40,770 nucleotides of DNA from Bacteroidota bacterium (GTDB lineage: Bacteria; Bacteroidota; Bacteroidia; Chitinophagales; Chitinophagaceae), in NCBI GenBank assembly GCA_947452905.1, contig CANGEP010000013.1, positions 1-40,770 of the forward strand, given 5' to 3'. Under the pieces are notes generated by a model that worked only from the letters and a program-made list of their open reading frames with translations, searched no databases and had not been told where the DNA came from. The translations under genes and the position numbers were made by a program. Positions 21,775 through 31,808 of the stretch are shown piece after piece (position 1 is the first letter of the stretch; each line of letters begins with the position of its first letter).

Positions 21775-22686
21775 TTAATTCGAAAGCCAGTGAAAGGTAT
21801 TTAATACAAACTGTTTCCAGTCATAGTTTTCTACTTGCATACCAGCTGACAGTTTCTTACCTCCCGATTTCATATACATAGCTGTAAATCCATTACAATC
21901 AGTTAAGGCAACCAATTTCCCTTTGCCAACAGGTCCAGCTACACACTGCGAGCTTACTGTACCAGAAGGTAAACTACCACTCCATTTTTTTACTTTAGCA
22001 TAAGGAGATGTTTGAAGTATATTGGTATATCCATTACCTGTAATACCAGATCCGCCATAAGTTAAAATTTGATGTATGGCTTCACCACTATTTTGACCCT
22101 TTGTTATAGGATGATTAGTATTTAATAACCCATTCGAACTTGTATATTGAATGAGCATTTGATAAGTAGTGTTTTTATAATTGGTATCGCAATAAACGGA
22201 ATCAAATATGATACCCGTTGTAGTAGACAAACCAAACTTATTAAACAGCGGTGTCATCGATTTATCGATAGGCGCATGCTCACTTAACATTAGTAATGAA
22301 CCCCCATCATTTACCCAATCATGCAAATTATTTAACTCTTCGTTGGTAAATGTAATCTCATCGGTGATAATATTCTTAGAGCCAAATTGAAAAGGCATTG
22401 CTGGCATTATAACCAACATTTTATATTTGGATAAATAAGCTTTGGTAAAAACCTGAGAATCAATGATAGGCTTATATCCATCAGCATGCAAAACATCAAC
22501 CAAAGGTTTTATCAACCCCATTTCTATAATAAAATTATGATGTGCTGCATCTATTAAAATACTAGGGCCTTTACCTTGTTTAAATTTAGGATGAGCTACT
22601 GTTGCGTTAAATGGGCTGTCATTTAACATTTGAGCATGAGTTAAACTGCTCAATAATAAGAGGATAAAAAGAAAGTTGAATTTCAT
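21775..22686 (-). CDS. Secreted protein with glutamine-amidotransferase-like (DUF4350/ThuA-like) fold
   Basis: 303 residues with a signal peptide (1-18, ending L-T-H-A). I-L-I-D-A-A-H-H-N-F at 44-53, Y-K-M-L-V-I-M-P-A-M-P (near 108-118), and L-H-D-W-V-N-D-G-G-S-L-L-M-L-S-E-H-A follow the pattern of secreted DUF4350 or ThuA-like proteins, where a GGS/L-L turn closes the central sheet. The nucleophile Cys of true amidotransferases is not at the expected place. It stops 2 bp after the TPR gene's end and probably shares its transcript. Role unknown. Confidence 0.6.
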   Translation of the reverse strand: MKFNFLFILLLLSSLTHAQMLNDSPFNATVAHPKFKQGKGPSILIDAAHHNFIIEMGLIKPLVDVLHADGYKPIIDSQVFTKAYLSKYKMLVIMPAMPFQFGSKNIITDEITFTNEELNNLHDWVNDGGSLLMLSEHAPIDKSMTPLFNKFGLSTTTGIIFDSVYCDTNYKNTTYQMLIQYTSSNGLLNTNHPITKGQNSGEAIHQILTYGGSGITGNGYTNILQTSPYAKVKKWSGSLPSGTVSSQCVAGPVGKGKLVALTDCNGFTAMYMKSGGKKLSAGMQVENYDWKQFVLNTFHWLSN

Positions 22687-22688
22687 AA

Positions 22689-24110
22689 TTAAGCTTTAGC
22701 TTCTAATTCATCAATGGTTTTTCTAGCAGCAGCTAACCTAGTTAATTTGTTTTTTTCAACTAATTTATTAACCGCCCAATGTTCTAGTTTGTGATGCAAA
22801 GGAATTAATAAAGCAGCCATTGCTACTAAACTCAATAACATAAGTAAAGGTGAATGATGGGTAACTTTTTCAAGTAAAGGATGTACTAATAAATTTAAAA
22901 ATTCAAAAACAATTAATAAAGAAACTACACTCAAAAATTCAATAACTCTAGTATTGGTAATATGTTTTCGACTAAATAAAATAAATAACATAAAGAAGGT
23001 AATGATACCCAATGCAATAAAAATATATTGTAAATTTTCTTTTTGCGCTTCGGTTTCTTTTTCTTCTTCTAATTTTAATTGATCCTGACGGCTTTCTTCC
23101 TCAACACTCATTAACTGGGCTTGTTGTAAAGCTTTAATATTATATAAAGTATCATTCGCAATTCTGTAAATTTCAGAATATTTAAAAGCACTATCTAAAT
23201 TATTGCCTTTGTAAATATTTAATAATAGTTTAGCTGGGCCAACACTTAATGTTTGGAAAGCAGTATTTTTTACACTTGATATAGCGAGCGTTGCGTAAAT
23301 TTTTGCAGAATCTTTTTGATTATTATTATAAAAGAAATCGGCCATTGCTGCATAAGCAATGCTTGCAAATTTGGGGGATTTAATTCTATCTGATTCCTTT
23401 AAAGCCAATTTCCAATAACTTAAAGCCAATGTTGGATTTTTCATGGCTGCGTGAATTGTACCAAATTGCAAATACGTAGAAGTTAGCCAATAGTTAATAC
23501 CCGACTTAATCGCCATTTCATATGCTTTTTGGGTATATACCAAAGCTGAATCCACTTTATTCATGGCTAAATAAATAGTCCCCATATCATTTACTGCACA
23601 AGTATTAATGATATCTGGTTCATATTTAGATCCCGCTTCAACTGCTGCCTTATTATAAGCAACTGCTTTGTCAAAATCGCCCATGGTTAAATAAGACAAT
23701 GCCAACATGGCTTTACCAAAAGTTTTTAAACGATCGTCTTTTGATTTTTCGGCCACTTGATTTGCCAAAATTCCATATTCCAAACTTTTCACCTGATTAC
23801 CAAAAGCAATATAGTCGTAACAAAGACATGAGTAGCCTAATAATTGACACACTAAATCATTGTTCTTTTTACCATATAAAAGGATCCTTTCAGAATTATG
23901 CATATCCTCCACTGGATTCGTTTCAGAGATAGTAAGGGCACTCATAGCCAAATAATATCTAGCTGTATCATTTTTCTCTGCCGCAATCTTAGGGAAAAGA
24001 GAATCCAAATTGGGGGGCTTTTGAGAGAAATCTACTATAGGTTTTTGCGCCAAACCATAACTTAGAGATAATACAAAAACAAAAAGGGTTAGAAAAAGCT
24101 TTTTCATCAT
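22689..24110 (-). CDS. TPR protein with three C-terminal membrane helices
   Basis: 473 residues: signal peptide (about 1-22, ending G-L-A-Q), tetratricopeptide-like helices over about 30-330 (A-L-S-Y-L-T-M-G-D-F-D-K-A-V-A-Y-N-K-A and similar), a charged coiled stretch (about 335-355), then three hydrophobic segments up to about 445 and a helical tail rich in Lys and Glu. The plan resembles the N-terminal half of Bacteroidota TPR sensor kinases and of the phosphatases at 36406, but with no enzyme domain. Site 4 of the inverted-repeat family is 82 bp upstream. Confidence 0.75.
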   Translation of the reverse strand: MMKKLFLTLFVFVLSLSYGLAQKPIVDFSQKPPNLDSLFPKIAAEKNDTARYYLAMSALTISETNPVEDMHNSERILLYGKKNNDLVCQLLGYSCLCYDYIAFGNQVKSLEYGILANQVAEKSKDDRLKTFGKAMLALSYLTMGDFDKAVAYNKAAVEAGSKYEPDIINTCAVNDMGTIYLAMNKVDSALVYTQKAYEMAIKSGINYWLTSTYLQFGTIHAAMKNPTLALSYWKLALKESDRIKSPKFASIAYAAMADFFYNNNQKDSAKIYATLAISSVKNTAFQTLSVGPAKLLLNIYKGNNLDSAFKYSEIYRIANDTLYNIKALQQAQLMSVEEESRQDQLKLEEEKETEAQKENLQYIFIALGIITFFMLFILFSRKHITNTRVIEFLSVVSLLIVFEFLNLLVHPLLEKVTHHSPLLMLLSLVAMAALLIPLHHKLEHWAVNKLVEKNKLTRLAAARKTIDELEAKA

Positions 24111-24192
24111 TTTAGAATTTGACTTATTAGAGATAGTAAAAAGTTAAGATAAAGTCAGAATACCCCAAAATGAAGTAATTAGCCTATAATTA

Positions 24193-24217
24193 TGTTCCAA
24201 ATAGGCAAAATGGAACA
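24193..24217. promoter_or_regulatory. Inverted repeat TGTTCC-N13-GGAACA, site 4
   Basis: 6-bp arms at 24193-24198 and 24212-24217 with the same 13-base spacer, 82 bp upstream of the ATG of the 22689 gene. The other side is the end of the next gene, so only one promoter can be served here. Confidence 0.6.
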
Positions 24218-24229
24218 AATTGAGTGTTT

Positions 24230-24937
24230 TTAAAGGCTATTATAGTACTCAATGAGCTTAACTAACTGCTCCTCATTTTTAAAATTAATCTTATTGTTGG
24301 CAAAGTATTGAACCATTGGAACAGCCTGGTCGGCCATAATAGACATAAAAAAATCCTTTTCCTTTTTAAGTCGCTTCATCTCTGATCCTATCATAACATA
24401 GCTATTTTCTCTTTCCATAAAGTCTTTGGACTTTTCTCCCGAAAGCTCATTGCCATGCTCGCCTATACTTTTAACAATTGACTTTAACAAGGTGGCTTTC
24501 CCGCTTGCAAGTACTTGGTAAAAATGAATATTTGTTTGGTTATCTACTTTGGGAAACCCTGTTTGAAAAACGTAAGATTTTATCCCTTGCTTTGTGGTGT
24601 CTGCAAAAGCAATGCTTGCCACCATGCCCTTACCGATATATCCCTCTATCCCATTAGCAGCAATAAAAACAAGTTCTTGCTCTACTAAATTAATTTTAGC
24701 TTTTACGTTTGAGTATTTTCGACCATCTGTTAAAGTAATGGTTGCATATTTATAGTCTGCTAAAAAATAGGGACTTCCATTAACATCTGCATATATATTT
24801 TCAAAAGCTCGACCATACACGTCACTTAAAAAAATTTGACTCCCAAACTTTCCAGTCGTATTTATAGTATTTGCTTGAGCCCTTAATAAGGGCAAAGAAA
24901 AAATTACAATTATAGTTAATAACAAAATCTTTTTCAT
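24230..24937 (-). CDS. Secreted protein of unknown function
   Basis: 235 residues from the ATG that gives a clean signal peptide (MKKILLLTIIVIFSLPLLRA); a TTG two codons earlier is less likely. The first half is strand-rich (Y-K-Y-A-T-I-T-L-T-D-G-R-K-Y-S-N-V, L-V-E-Q-E-L-V-F-I-A-A-N-G), the second helical with many Lys, ending N-E-E-Q-L-V-K-L-I-E-Y-Y. I do not recognise a named family; many Bacteroidota carry similar secreted proteins. It lies between two other minus-strand units, with a terminator behind it on the SusD side. Confidence 0.7.
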   Translation of the reverse strand: MKKILLLTIIVIFSLPLLRAQANTINTTGKFGSQIFLSDVYGRAFENIYADVNGSPYFLADYKYATITLTDGRKYSNVKAKINLVEQELVFIAANGIEGYIGKGMVASIAFADTTKQGIKSYVFQTGFPKVDNQTNIHFYQVLASGKATLLKSIVKSIGEHGNELSGEKSKDFMERENSYVMIGSEMKRLKKEKDFFMSIMADQAVPMVQYFANNKINFKNEEQLVKLIEYYNSL

Positions 24938-24974
24938 ACACAAATATTTACATAAAGATAAACATCCCTAAAAC

Positions 24975-25002
24975 AAAACAAGACCCCGAAGGGTCTTGTT
25001 TT
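24975..25002 (-). terminator. Terminator of the susC-susD unit
   Basis: A perfect 12-bp stem (AAAACAAGACCC at 24975-24986 with 24991-25002) with a CGAA tetraloop. Read on the minus strand it follows the SusD stop by 20 bp and ends in a T run. Confidence 0.85.
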
Positions 25003-25022
25003 TAAATATCTAAACTATTTAA

Positions 25023-26666
25023 CTATTGTTTAGGATTCTTTGTAGGCGCAGATCCTGAAGCAGCTGGATTATAAGCTAACTCATTATCTGGTACATCCCA
25101 ATAATCTAAGTAACCATAAACAATGGTTGCTTTTGTACTTACTTTAGCAGTAGAAGAAACCACTGTACAGTTAGTACGAGATTTATCTGGAGCAATAATT
25201 TCCCAACGACGTGCATCATAGAATGATAAGCCTTTAAAAGCTAAAGCAATTCTACGCTCTGCTCTTAACTCTTCGTAAGCAGCAGCAGCAGTTGATCCAG
25301 CAGCAATCGCGGCTAAACCAGCACCTTGATAGGTTCTTACTGCATCGATAGATTTTACACCTAAATCGATAGCACCTGTTTTAATTAAAGCTTCTGCTTT
25401 CATTAATTCATTCTCTTCGTAAGTGGCTGCGATAGTAATTTCATTCGCGCCAGAAGTGGTATTAGAATAAGTAACAACACCTGCAAGGGCATTACCACCA
25501 TTTTTAAGTGTATAACGAGTATTAAAAGAATTACCACGGTCTGTATTAAACAAACCAACAGAAGCTAAGGTTAAAACGTTATTGTCTTTACGCTTATCAC
25601 CAGCTCTAAATTCTTGTACCCAACGCTCACTTAATTTGTAAGTATTAGTAGAACCCGTAGCAGTTGATTGAGATGTTTTATCTGCAACAGTGCTTTCAAT
25701 GAAAGAACCTGCAGCATCTGTACGTGCTGTGAAAATTAAGTCGGTAGATTTAACACCATCATTAGTTAAAGTTAAAATGGTATTCCATTGAGCAGCAGAC
25801 ATAGCAGATACTGGTGTGTTTACTAATATGTTACGTGCTTTCATGGTATTAATATTACGCTTCCACATATCAGTAGTTAAAGCACCACCCTTTCCTTTAA
25901 TTAAGAAAGTAGGAACTAATTTAGTGATTGTAGCAGTGTAATCCGCTAGGCTAGAAGCAGTACCTAATGCAGTTGCACAACTATCGTAGTTGGCATTAGC
26001 TTCGGTAATAATAGCTTCTTTAGTTACATAGTTACCATTGGTGCTTGCTTGAGATGGAGTATTGTTTTGAATAATACCTGCATAATACATAGAACCAATT
26101 TGGCTATATGCATATCCTTTCCACCAATAAGCCCAAGCTTTAACAGTTGCTTTTTTAGTATCAGCACCTGTTCCAGAGAAAGTTACTTTTTTACATAAAT
26201 CCAAAACACCATTGGCTGCAGTAATCATGTTATACATGTAAGACCATTGGTAGTTAGTAGTATTACTTACCCCTTGTGCATTTTGGTTTACATAACGACA
26301 TAATGCATATTGAGTTTTGATACTTGCTGGGTTTAATACTACAGTTCCATCATCTAATGTAACTTGGTTAGGACATCCAATTTGGTTCATGTAAGCATTT
26401 GCAGCTTCTGCACCAATAATGTCACCCATTAATTCTTGGAATCCGATAGTACCTGCCCAATAACGGCCGTATACTCCATCAGAGTATTTTAAATCGTAAA
26501 ATCCATTACGATAAATGGCGCCTTGCGCGAATGAAAGTACACCAGCCTCATTTTGAGCACTCTCCGGTGTAGGTAAGTTAGTATTAGAGATATCAAGATC
26601 CTTCTTACAAGCCGTTAAGCTTAAGGTTAATCCCAATATTCCAACTAAAAATTTATTATACTTCAT
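25023..26666 (-). CDS. SusD/RagB-family outer-membrane lipoprotein
   Basis: 547 residues with the lipobox S-L-T-A-C (Cys20). It is the surface lid that hands a ligand, often a glycan or peptide, to the SusC channel. TPR-type helices typical of the family are seen (A-Y-W-W-K-G-Y-A-Y-S-Q-I-G at about 181-193), as is the late helix E-E-L-R-A-E-R-R-I-A-L-A-F-K-G-L with F-Y-D-A-R-R-W, a SusD hallmark. It lies 26 bp after the SusC gene, as is usual. No glycoside hydrolase is adjacent, so the ligand is unknown. Confidence 0.9.
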   Translation of the reverse strand: MKYNKFLVGILGLTLSLTACKKDLDISNTNLPTPESAQNEAGVLSFAQGAIYRNGFYDLKYSDGVYGRYWAGTIGFQELMGDIIGAEAANAYMNQIGCPNQVTLDDGTVVLNPASIKTQYALCRYVNQNAQGVSNTTNYQWSYMYNMITAANGVLDLCKKVTFSGTGADTKKATVKAWAYWWKGYAYSQIGSMYYAGIIQNNTPSQASTNGNYVTKEAIITEANANYDSCATALGTASSLADYTATITKLVPTFLIKGKGGALTTDMWKRNINTMKARNILVNTPVSAMSAAQWNTILTLTNDGVKSTDLIFTARTDAAGSFIESTVADKTSQSTATGSTNTYKLSERWVQEFRAGDKRKDNNVLTLASVGLFNTDRGNSFNTRYTLKNGGNALAGVVTYSNTTSGANEITIAATYEENELMKAEALIKTGAIDLGVKSIDAVRTYQGAGLAAIAAGSTAAAAYEELRAERRIALAFKGLSFYDARRWEIIAPDKSRTNCTVVSSTAKVSTKATIVYGYLDYWDVPDNELAYNPAASGSAPTKNPKQ

Positions 26667-26692
26667 ATCTGATAATTTTTATTAGTTAAGGT

Positions 26693-29600
26693 TTAAAATC
26701 CAACATTCAAACCAATCGTATATTGTTTAGTGTTAGGAATTGTATTGTGATCTAAACCACGGTCAAATGCTGAGTTAGTAGAATAGTTAACCTCTGGATC
26801 CATTCCAGAATATGGAGTAAACGTTACTAAGTTACGACCTGACAATACTAATTGTAAACGGCTGAATGCTTTTAATTTGGCAACTTTAGCTAAATCAACA
26901 CCCACAGAAACATTTCTTAAACGAACAAAACTTGCATCTTCATAGAAGTAGTTTTTAGTACCGTTAGCGGCACCACCTGCATACATACTACGATAAAACG
27001 CAGTGTAAGCAAAAGTTTGACCATCAATAGTAACTGGATTATCATAATCATGGTGGATACCATCACGATACATCCATTGTTTTGTTTGGTTATATAAGTG
27101 AGCGCCAGAAACCCAATCCCATTGCATATTAAATGTTACAATGTTTTTGTAGTTAAAGTTATTAATAAAGCTCATGTTAAATTTAGGGTTAGGGTCGCCT
27201 AAGCTATACTGACCTGGTAAGGCCACTGCTTGCTTAGTTGATTTTAAAACTACCCAATCACCACCCACTTTAGTATGCACCACTTCATACAAACCGCGGT
27301 TTGCTTCTGGAATAAATGCAGTACCAGTTTGAGGATTAATTTCATCCAAAGACTTCATCATTTTGTAACCAAAGAATTGACCAATCTTGTATCCTTGCTT
27401 TAAAGTAATACCTACGCTACCAGCTCCTGAAGTAATTACTACTGGAGGTCCTTTAACATAAGTAATCTCTGAAGTTTGTTGAGAATAGTTGGTGATGAAA
27501 TCCCAGATTAAATCCTTGCCAGTATATACATTTAAGTTTAATGAAGCTTGCACACCATGTGAACCTAAACCAAAGGCATTATCTAAAGTACCACCCACAC
27601 CTGTTGAAGGAGCAGCGTCAACACTATAAATAGCGTTTACAGTTTCTCTTTTCCATAAAGTAGCAGATACATTAGCAGTTTTTAACCATTTACCGCCAAA
27701 TAAATTAAATCCTAAATCGGCACCATATTCAGTTTCTTTTGATAATTCCACTGATAAGTTTTTATTAGGCGTTGTAATTGGAGAAACGAAATCACTATTA
27801 GCACCTAAGTTAACCGCACTCAATACAGGGAAACGTTGGAACGCACCGGGTTGAATACCCGCTTCACCATAACCAGCTCTTAATTTAAATTCGTTCATAA
27901 AACGATCTAATTTAAGTTTCTCAAAAGGCTTTAATTTATGTAATGCTAAAAATGCATCTCCTCTTGGGAAAGTTTGTGCAGTTGCACCTGAACCGAATGC
28001 TGAAGAATAGTCACTTCTTACACCCACAGAAAAACCAGCAAAATCAGACCAATCAAAACGTTGGTTAGCCAACACACCATATGTAACAAATGGCTCTACG
28101 TAATCGGTAAACACTTTAAAGTTAGCCGCTTGAGAAGAGTTCCATGGAGCATATCCAGGAGCATCATAAGCATAAGAACCATAAGACTTATAAAAACTAT
28201 TACGGTAGTCAAAGGCTGCTGTAGTAGAGGTTTTTAAAGGAATATTGATATTAAAATCATTCTTGAAATCGGTTCTGAAAGTAGCTGTACCAATAAAGTT
28301 TTGGAACACTGTTCTATTTACATAATTATCAATCTCTCCCGTAGTTGTACCATTAGCAGAACTATTAGGATTGTAGTTACTTGTAAATCTTGCTTGTAAT
28401 ACCGCATTGGCATTACCAGACTGATCGTCGTAATAATAATTAGTATTTGTGTTAGAATAGTTGATAGCATATTTAGCATCTAATTCTAAAAACTTAGGTA
28501 AACGGTAGTTTACGTTAAAGTTTTGTATCACATCAATTTTCTCAATTAAAGTTCTTGAGTATTGATTGGTATAAAAAGGATTAGAGTGGTTTACACCAGC
28601 AGCTGCACCAAAGAATGTTGCATAGTTACCATCTAAATCTTTTTGAGTGAAATCAACAAATGGACGCGCATTGTTTAAAGAATAAAAAATGCTACGACCT
28701 GTTTGGTCATTCAAAGTATTTTTAGTGTACACTAACTGAGTAGTAGTAGTGAATTTTAAACCTTTCGCTAATTCAAAACCAACTTTACTTGTTAAGTTAG
28801 AACGTTGGTAGTCTCCGTTATTAACGAAGTTTGAGTTTTGCATATTGGTAGAGGCCGAAAATAAATAATCAGATTTTGGACCTGCACCAGAAATAGTTAA
28901 AGCAGCATTGTGTGCATAACCATCGGCTAATAATTGCTTATAGTGATCATAATACTTTAAGTTAGCATCGTAAGCCTTGTTTTGGATACTAGTATAAGTA
29001 GCACCAGCAATACCTTGAACACCTAAAGAGTTATATTGTACGTCACCGTTAAATACTAATGTTTTTGGATCTAATGCCATAATCGCACCAGAACCAGTTA
29101 ATACATTATTAGATCCGTCGGTAACAAAAGCATGGTAATGTGCTTTCTCTAAACCACCAATATTTAATAAGGAGTTAGATGTTGTAGAAGTACTAAACTC
29201 TACATTCATTTTACCTTGCTTACCTTTTTTAGTAAATAATTGGATAACACCATTTGCCCCTTGCGCACCATATAAAGAAGCAGCAGCAGCACCTTGTACT
29301 ACCTCTACTCTTTCAATGATGTTTACATCGATAGAGTTTAAGCTAGTGGCACGAGCTTCAATACCATCAATCAAAATCATGGGTGAAGTACCCCCTTGTA
29401 CAGTGTTAATACCACGTAATAAAATTTGAAGAGGACGGCCTGGAGAACCATTCGTACTTTGAATTTGCGCACCAGCCACCTGACCAACTAATTGTTGACC
29501 TACATCACCTGTAGATACTTTTACTTGATTAGATAAGTTTACAGATTCAACTGCAACCCCTAATTTTTTCTTAGAAGTAGCAGCACCTACTCCCGTTACT

Positions 29601-29911
29601 ACTACGTCTGCTAAAGCTTTAACGTCAGAAGTTAATACGATTGTTAGGGTAGATCCTTTAACAGGAACTTCTGTTCCTTCATAACCTAATGCAGAAACAA
29701 CTAAGGTTGCTCCTTTTTTAACTGAGATAGTAAAACTACCATCAGCTCCTGCGCTCTGTCCCTTCTTAGTGCTTTTTTCAACAACACTAGCTCCGGCAAC
29801 AGGGGCATTTTTTTCGTCGATAACCTTACCGGTTACTGTAACTGTTTGCGAATATCCGACCATGATAGTCATCAAAAAAGCACAAACACTCACAAGGATT
29901 TTTTTACTCAT
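26693..29911 (-). CDS. SusC/RagA-family TonB-linked outer-membrane transporter
   Basis: 1072 residues, normal for the family. Order: signal peptide (1-22, ending G-Y-S-Q), carboxypeptidase-regulatory-like domain (about 24-100, V-T-G-K-V-I-D-E-K-N-A-P-V-A-G-A-S), plug (about 110-225, with P-M-I-L-I-D-G-I-E-A and E-R-V-E-V-V-Q-G-A-A-A-A-S-L-Y-G, the SusC signature), then a 22-strand barrel ending in an aromatic Phe. It imports a ligand captured by SusD, driven by TonB. It is the first gene of the pair; the leader carries a strong palindrome (29954-30002) and a promoter at 30009. Confidence 0.92.
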   Translation of the reverse strand: MSKKILVSVCAFLMTIMVGYSQTVTVTGKVIDEKNAPVAGASVVEKSTKKGQSAGADGSFTISVKKGATLVVSALGYEGTEVPVKGSTLTIVLTSDVKALADVVVTGVGAATSKKKLGVAVESVNLSNQVKVSTGDVGQQLVGQVAGAQIQSTNGSPGRPLQILLRGINTVQGGTSPMILIDGIEARATSLNSIDVNIIERVEVVQGAAAASLYGAQGANGVIQLFTKKGKQGKMNVEFSTSTTSNSLLNIGGLEKAHYHAFVTDGSNNVLTGSGAIMALDPKTLVFNGDVQYNSLGVQGIAGATYTSIQNKAYDANLKYYDHYKQLLADGYAHNAALTISGAGPKSDYLFSASTNMQNSNFVNNGDYQRSNLTSKVGFELAKGLKFTTTTQLVYTKNTLNDQTGRSIFYSLNNARPFVDFTQKDLDGNYATFFGAAAGVNHSNPFYTNQYSRTLIEKIDVIQNFNVNYRLPKFLELDAKYAINYSNTNTNYYYDDQSGNANAVLQARFTSNYNPNSSANGTTTGEIDNYVNRTVFQNFIGTATFRTDFKNDFNINIPLKTSTTAAFDYRNSFYKSYGSYAYDAPGYAPWNSSQAANFKVFTDYVEPFVTYGVLANQRFDWSDFAGFSVGVRSDYSSAFGSGATAQTFPRGDAFLALHKLKPFEKLKLDRFMNEFKLRAGYGEAGIQPGAFQRFPVLSAVNLGANSDFVSPITTPNKNLSVELSKETEYGADLGFNLFGGKWLKTANVSATLWKRETVNAIYSVDAAPSTGVGGTLDNAFGLGSHGVQASLNLNVYTGKDLIWDFITNYSQQTSEITYVKGPPVVITSGAGSVGITLKQGYKIGQFFGYKMMKSLDEINPQTGTAFIPEANRGLYEVVHTKVGGDWVVLKSTKQAVALPGQYSLGDPNPKFNMSFINNFNYKNIVTFNMQWDWVSGAHLYNQTKQWMYRDGIHHDYDNPVTIDGQTFAYTAFYRSMYAGGAANGTKNYFYEDASFVRLRNVSVGVDLAKVAKLKAFSRLQLVLSGRNLVTFTPYSGMDPEVNYSTNSAFDRGLDHNTIPNTKQYTIGLNVGF

Positions 29912-29953
29912 GTTTTGATGTTTTGTTTTGAACTTATTTTTAGCTTAAATAAA

Positions 29954-30002
29954 GATGCTTGTACAATGAATTAACAATAAGTTAATATCACTTACAAGCA
30001 TC
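29954..30002 (-). promoter_or_regulatory. Nested palindrome in the susC leader
   Basis: Outer arms GATGCTTGTA (29954-29963) and TACAAGCATC (29993-30002) are perfect complements. Inner arms ATTAAC (29970-29975) and GTTAAT (29981-29986) form a second stem. It lies 43 bp upstream of the susC ATG and, if the promoter at 30009 is right, within the 5' UTR. It could be an mRNA hairpin, perhaps a site of post-transcriptional control, or an operator. Confidence 0.55.
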
Positions 30003-30008
30003 AATAAC

Positions 30009-30016
30009 CAAATATA
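30009..30016 (-). promoter_or_regulatory. Possible Bacteroidota -7 box of susC
   Basis: On the minus strand this reads TATATTTG, fitting the Bacteroidota TAnnTTTG consensus. No convincing -33 TTTG was found at the expected distance. The rest of the 280-bp gap (29912-30191) is AT-rich and shows nothing else I can name. Confidence 0.4.
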
Positions 30017-30191
30017 TTAGATTCTGTTCAGTTTAGGTTGTCGAAAAAGGGATTTTTTTGGGATTTCTTTAACAATTCGTAGGCAAAAGTGTTAGTTAGA
30101 AAATTAATATTCACTATTAATACATTATTTTACAAGTTTTAATAAATATGAATAACTGTTATATGATGAGTGGTAAAATCACAGATTAAAC

Positions 30192-31808
30192 CTAATGCTG
30201 AATGATTATTTTTTTACTAGAAATAAAATTATCAGTCTCAAAATTCACAAAATATATGCCATTGGCTAGCCCTAAAACATCTATTTCTTTTTTATCTGAC
30301 ACTAAAACCTTCTCCCCAATGCTGTTCAATATCTTGATTTGAAATTTTTGAATATTTGTTTTTTCTTGAATAAACAATTTAGAGGAGCTAGGATTGGGAT
30401 AAATTTTTACTAAATCATTGCCAATTATCTCATTCATACCGGTCACTAAAGATGGAGTAATTGTGTAAGAATAAGCAATATCCCCATTCTTACGAGTGGC
30501 GTTTTCCTCAGAAGGTAAATAAGTTTTAACATAATCTACTTTTACTTTATCTGCACTTACAGTTACATACAAATAACCCCTGTTGGGCATTAAAACTCCA
30601 TCTACATATCCATAGGCAGTGCCAGTGACGGTAGTTAAATTTTTTGCAGAAGGTTGCGGCACTTCCTGATAAACAATCCCATCTTTATCTTGTTTAGCAA
30701 ATAAATGATCATGGCCATGAAAATAAATACTAGCTTTATTTTCAAATAATAGATAATGAATTGGCTTATCCCAACCTGCTCTGTTTGTTCCAAATCCATA
30801 AGTTGAATCGGTATTTTTTCCACCCATTTCATAAAATTGCACAAACTCAGACCCTCCTCTTCCATCTGTACCAGAGCCACCCACCAATTGATGACTAAAA
30901 ATAAATTTAAACTTAGCTTTACTATTTGACAATGTGTTTTTAAGCCAGTTATATTGCTCTAAACCCAAAGACCATCCCCAGGCAGGTTTTGTTTTGGAAT
31001 ACATATAGGGATCAATCACCATAAATAAAGCATCACCCCATTCCCAGGCATAATAGTTTTCTCGTATACCAACCTTGGGTTCTAAAACGGTATTGCCACT
31101 ATAAAATTTATTAGGAGCAGGATTGGGAAAATAAGTTTTCCTTATCAGCGCTGCCATTGTAGGCAAACTTGATTCATTTATATTAGGCAACCATCCTAAT
31201 TCTCCTTCATGGTTTCCTAAAGTAACATATAGAGGTACCGAATGAGTAAGTTCGTTAAAATATTTTCGAAACAAGAGTGTACGATCAATTATTGAAGGCT
31301 TATCTATAACAGGTAGTTTATCGCTCATCGCATTATCGCCTAAGTCTATTAAAAAATCGGGCGACTTAGAAAGCATATGTTGTAAAGTAAGCTTATAGGA
31401 TTCAGGATCGCAGTTTGAGTCTAAATGCGGGTCCGCTTCTACTACAAACGAAAAACTAGTGCCAGGTTTTTTTTGAGTCTGAAAAAAATGCTCCGCTCCA
31501 AACACATAATTATTGGCACCCACAAGCTTATATTTTGTACGATAAAAATATTTTGTACTTGCTGCTAAATTAGAAAACAAAACTTCAATAGGGGTGTCAG
31601 CAATGGTAGTATAAACTGGAGTGCTAACATTGTAGGACCCACTTGAAGTTCCATATTCCCAATATACATTTACTGATTTGTCAAATAAAATACTCATTGT
31701 AATACTTGAGTCAGTAGGCCTACCCAACACCTCGGTATAATTTTGAGCTTTTATTTCGACTACAAATCCAAGTATAATTAAAAGTATTAATACTCTTATT
31801 TTGATCAT
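30192..31808 (-). CDS. Secreted metallophosphoesterase with T9SS sorting tail 1
   Basis: 538 residues: signal peptide (1-21), fibronectin-like or purple-acid-phosphatase N-domain (about 22-112), then the metallophosphoesterase core with D126-x-H128, G-D-N (157-159), G-N-H-E (198-201), F-S-H (304-306) and G-H-D-H (365-368), all metal ligands present. From about 465 a C-terminal tail (I-Y-P-N-P-S...G-I-Y-F-V-N-F...S-S-K-K-I) is the type A sorting domain of type IX secretion, so it should be exported to the cell surface or medium. It overlaps the preceding gene by 4 bp and is its paralogue. Confidence 0.88.
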   Translation of the reverse strand: MIKIRVLILLIILGFVVEIKAQNYTEVLGRPTDSSITMSILFDKSVNVYWEYGTSSGSYNVSTPVYTTIADTPIEVLFSNLAASTKYFYRTKYKLVGANNYVFGAEHFFQTQKKPGTSFSFVVEADPHLDSNCDPESYKLTLQHMLSKSPDFLIDLGDNAMSDKLPVIDKPSIIDRTLLFRKYFNELTHSVPLYVTLGNHEGELGWLPNINESSLPTMAALIRKTYFPNPAPNKFYSGNTVLEPKVGIRENYYAWEWGDALFMVIDPYMYSKTKPAWGWSLGLEQYNWLKNTLSNSKAKFKFIFSHQLVGGSGTDGRGGSEFVQFYEMGGKNTDSTYGFGTNRAGWDKPIHYLLFENKASIYFHGHDHLFAKQDKDGIVYQEVPQPSAKNLTTVTGTAYGYVDGVLMPNRGYLYVTVSADKVKVDYVKTYLPSEENATRKNGDIAYSYTITPSLVTGMNEIIGNDLVKIYPNPSSSKLFIQEKTNIQKFQIKILNSIGEKVLVSDKKEIDVLGLANGIYFVNFETDNFISSKKIIIQH

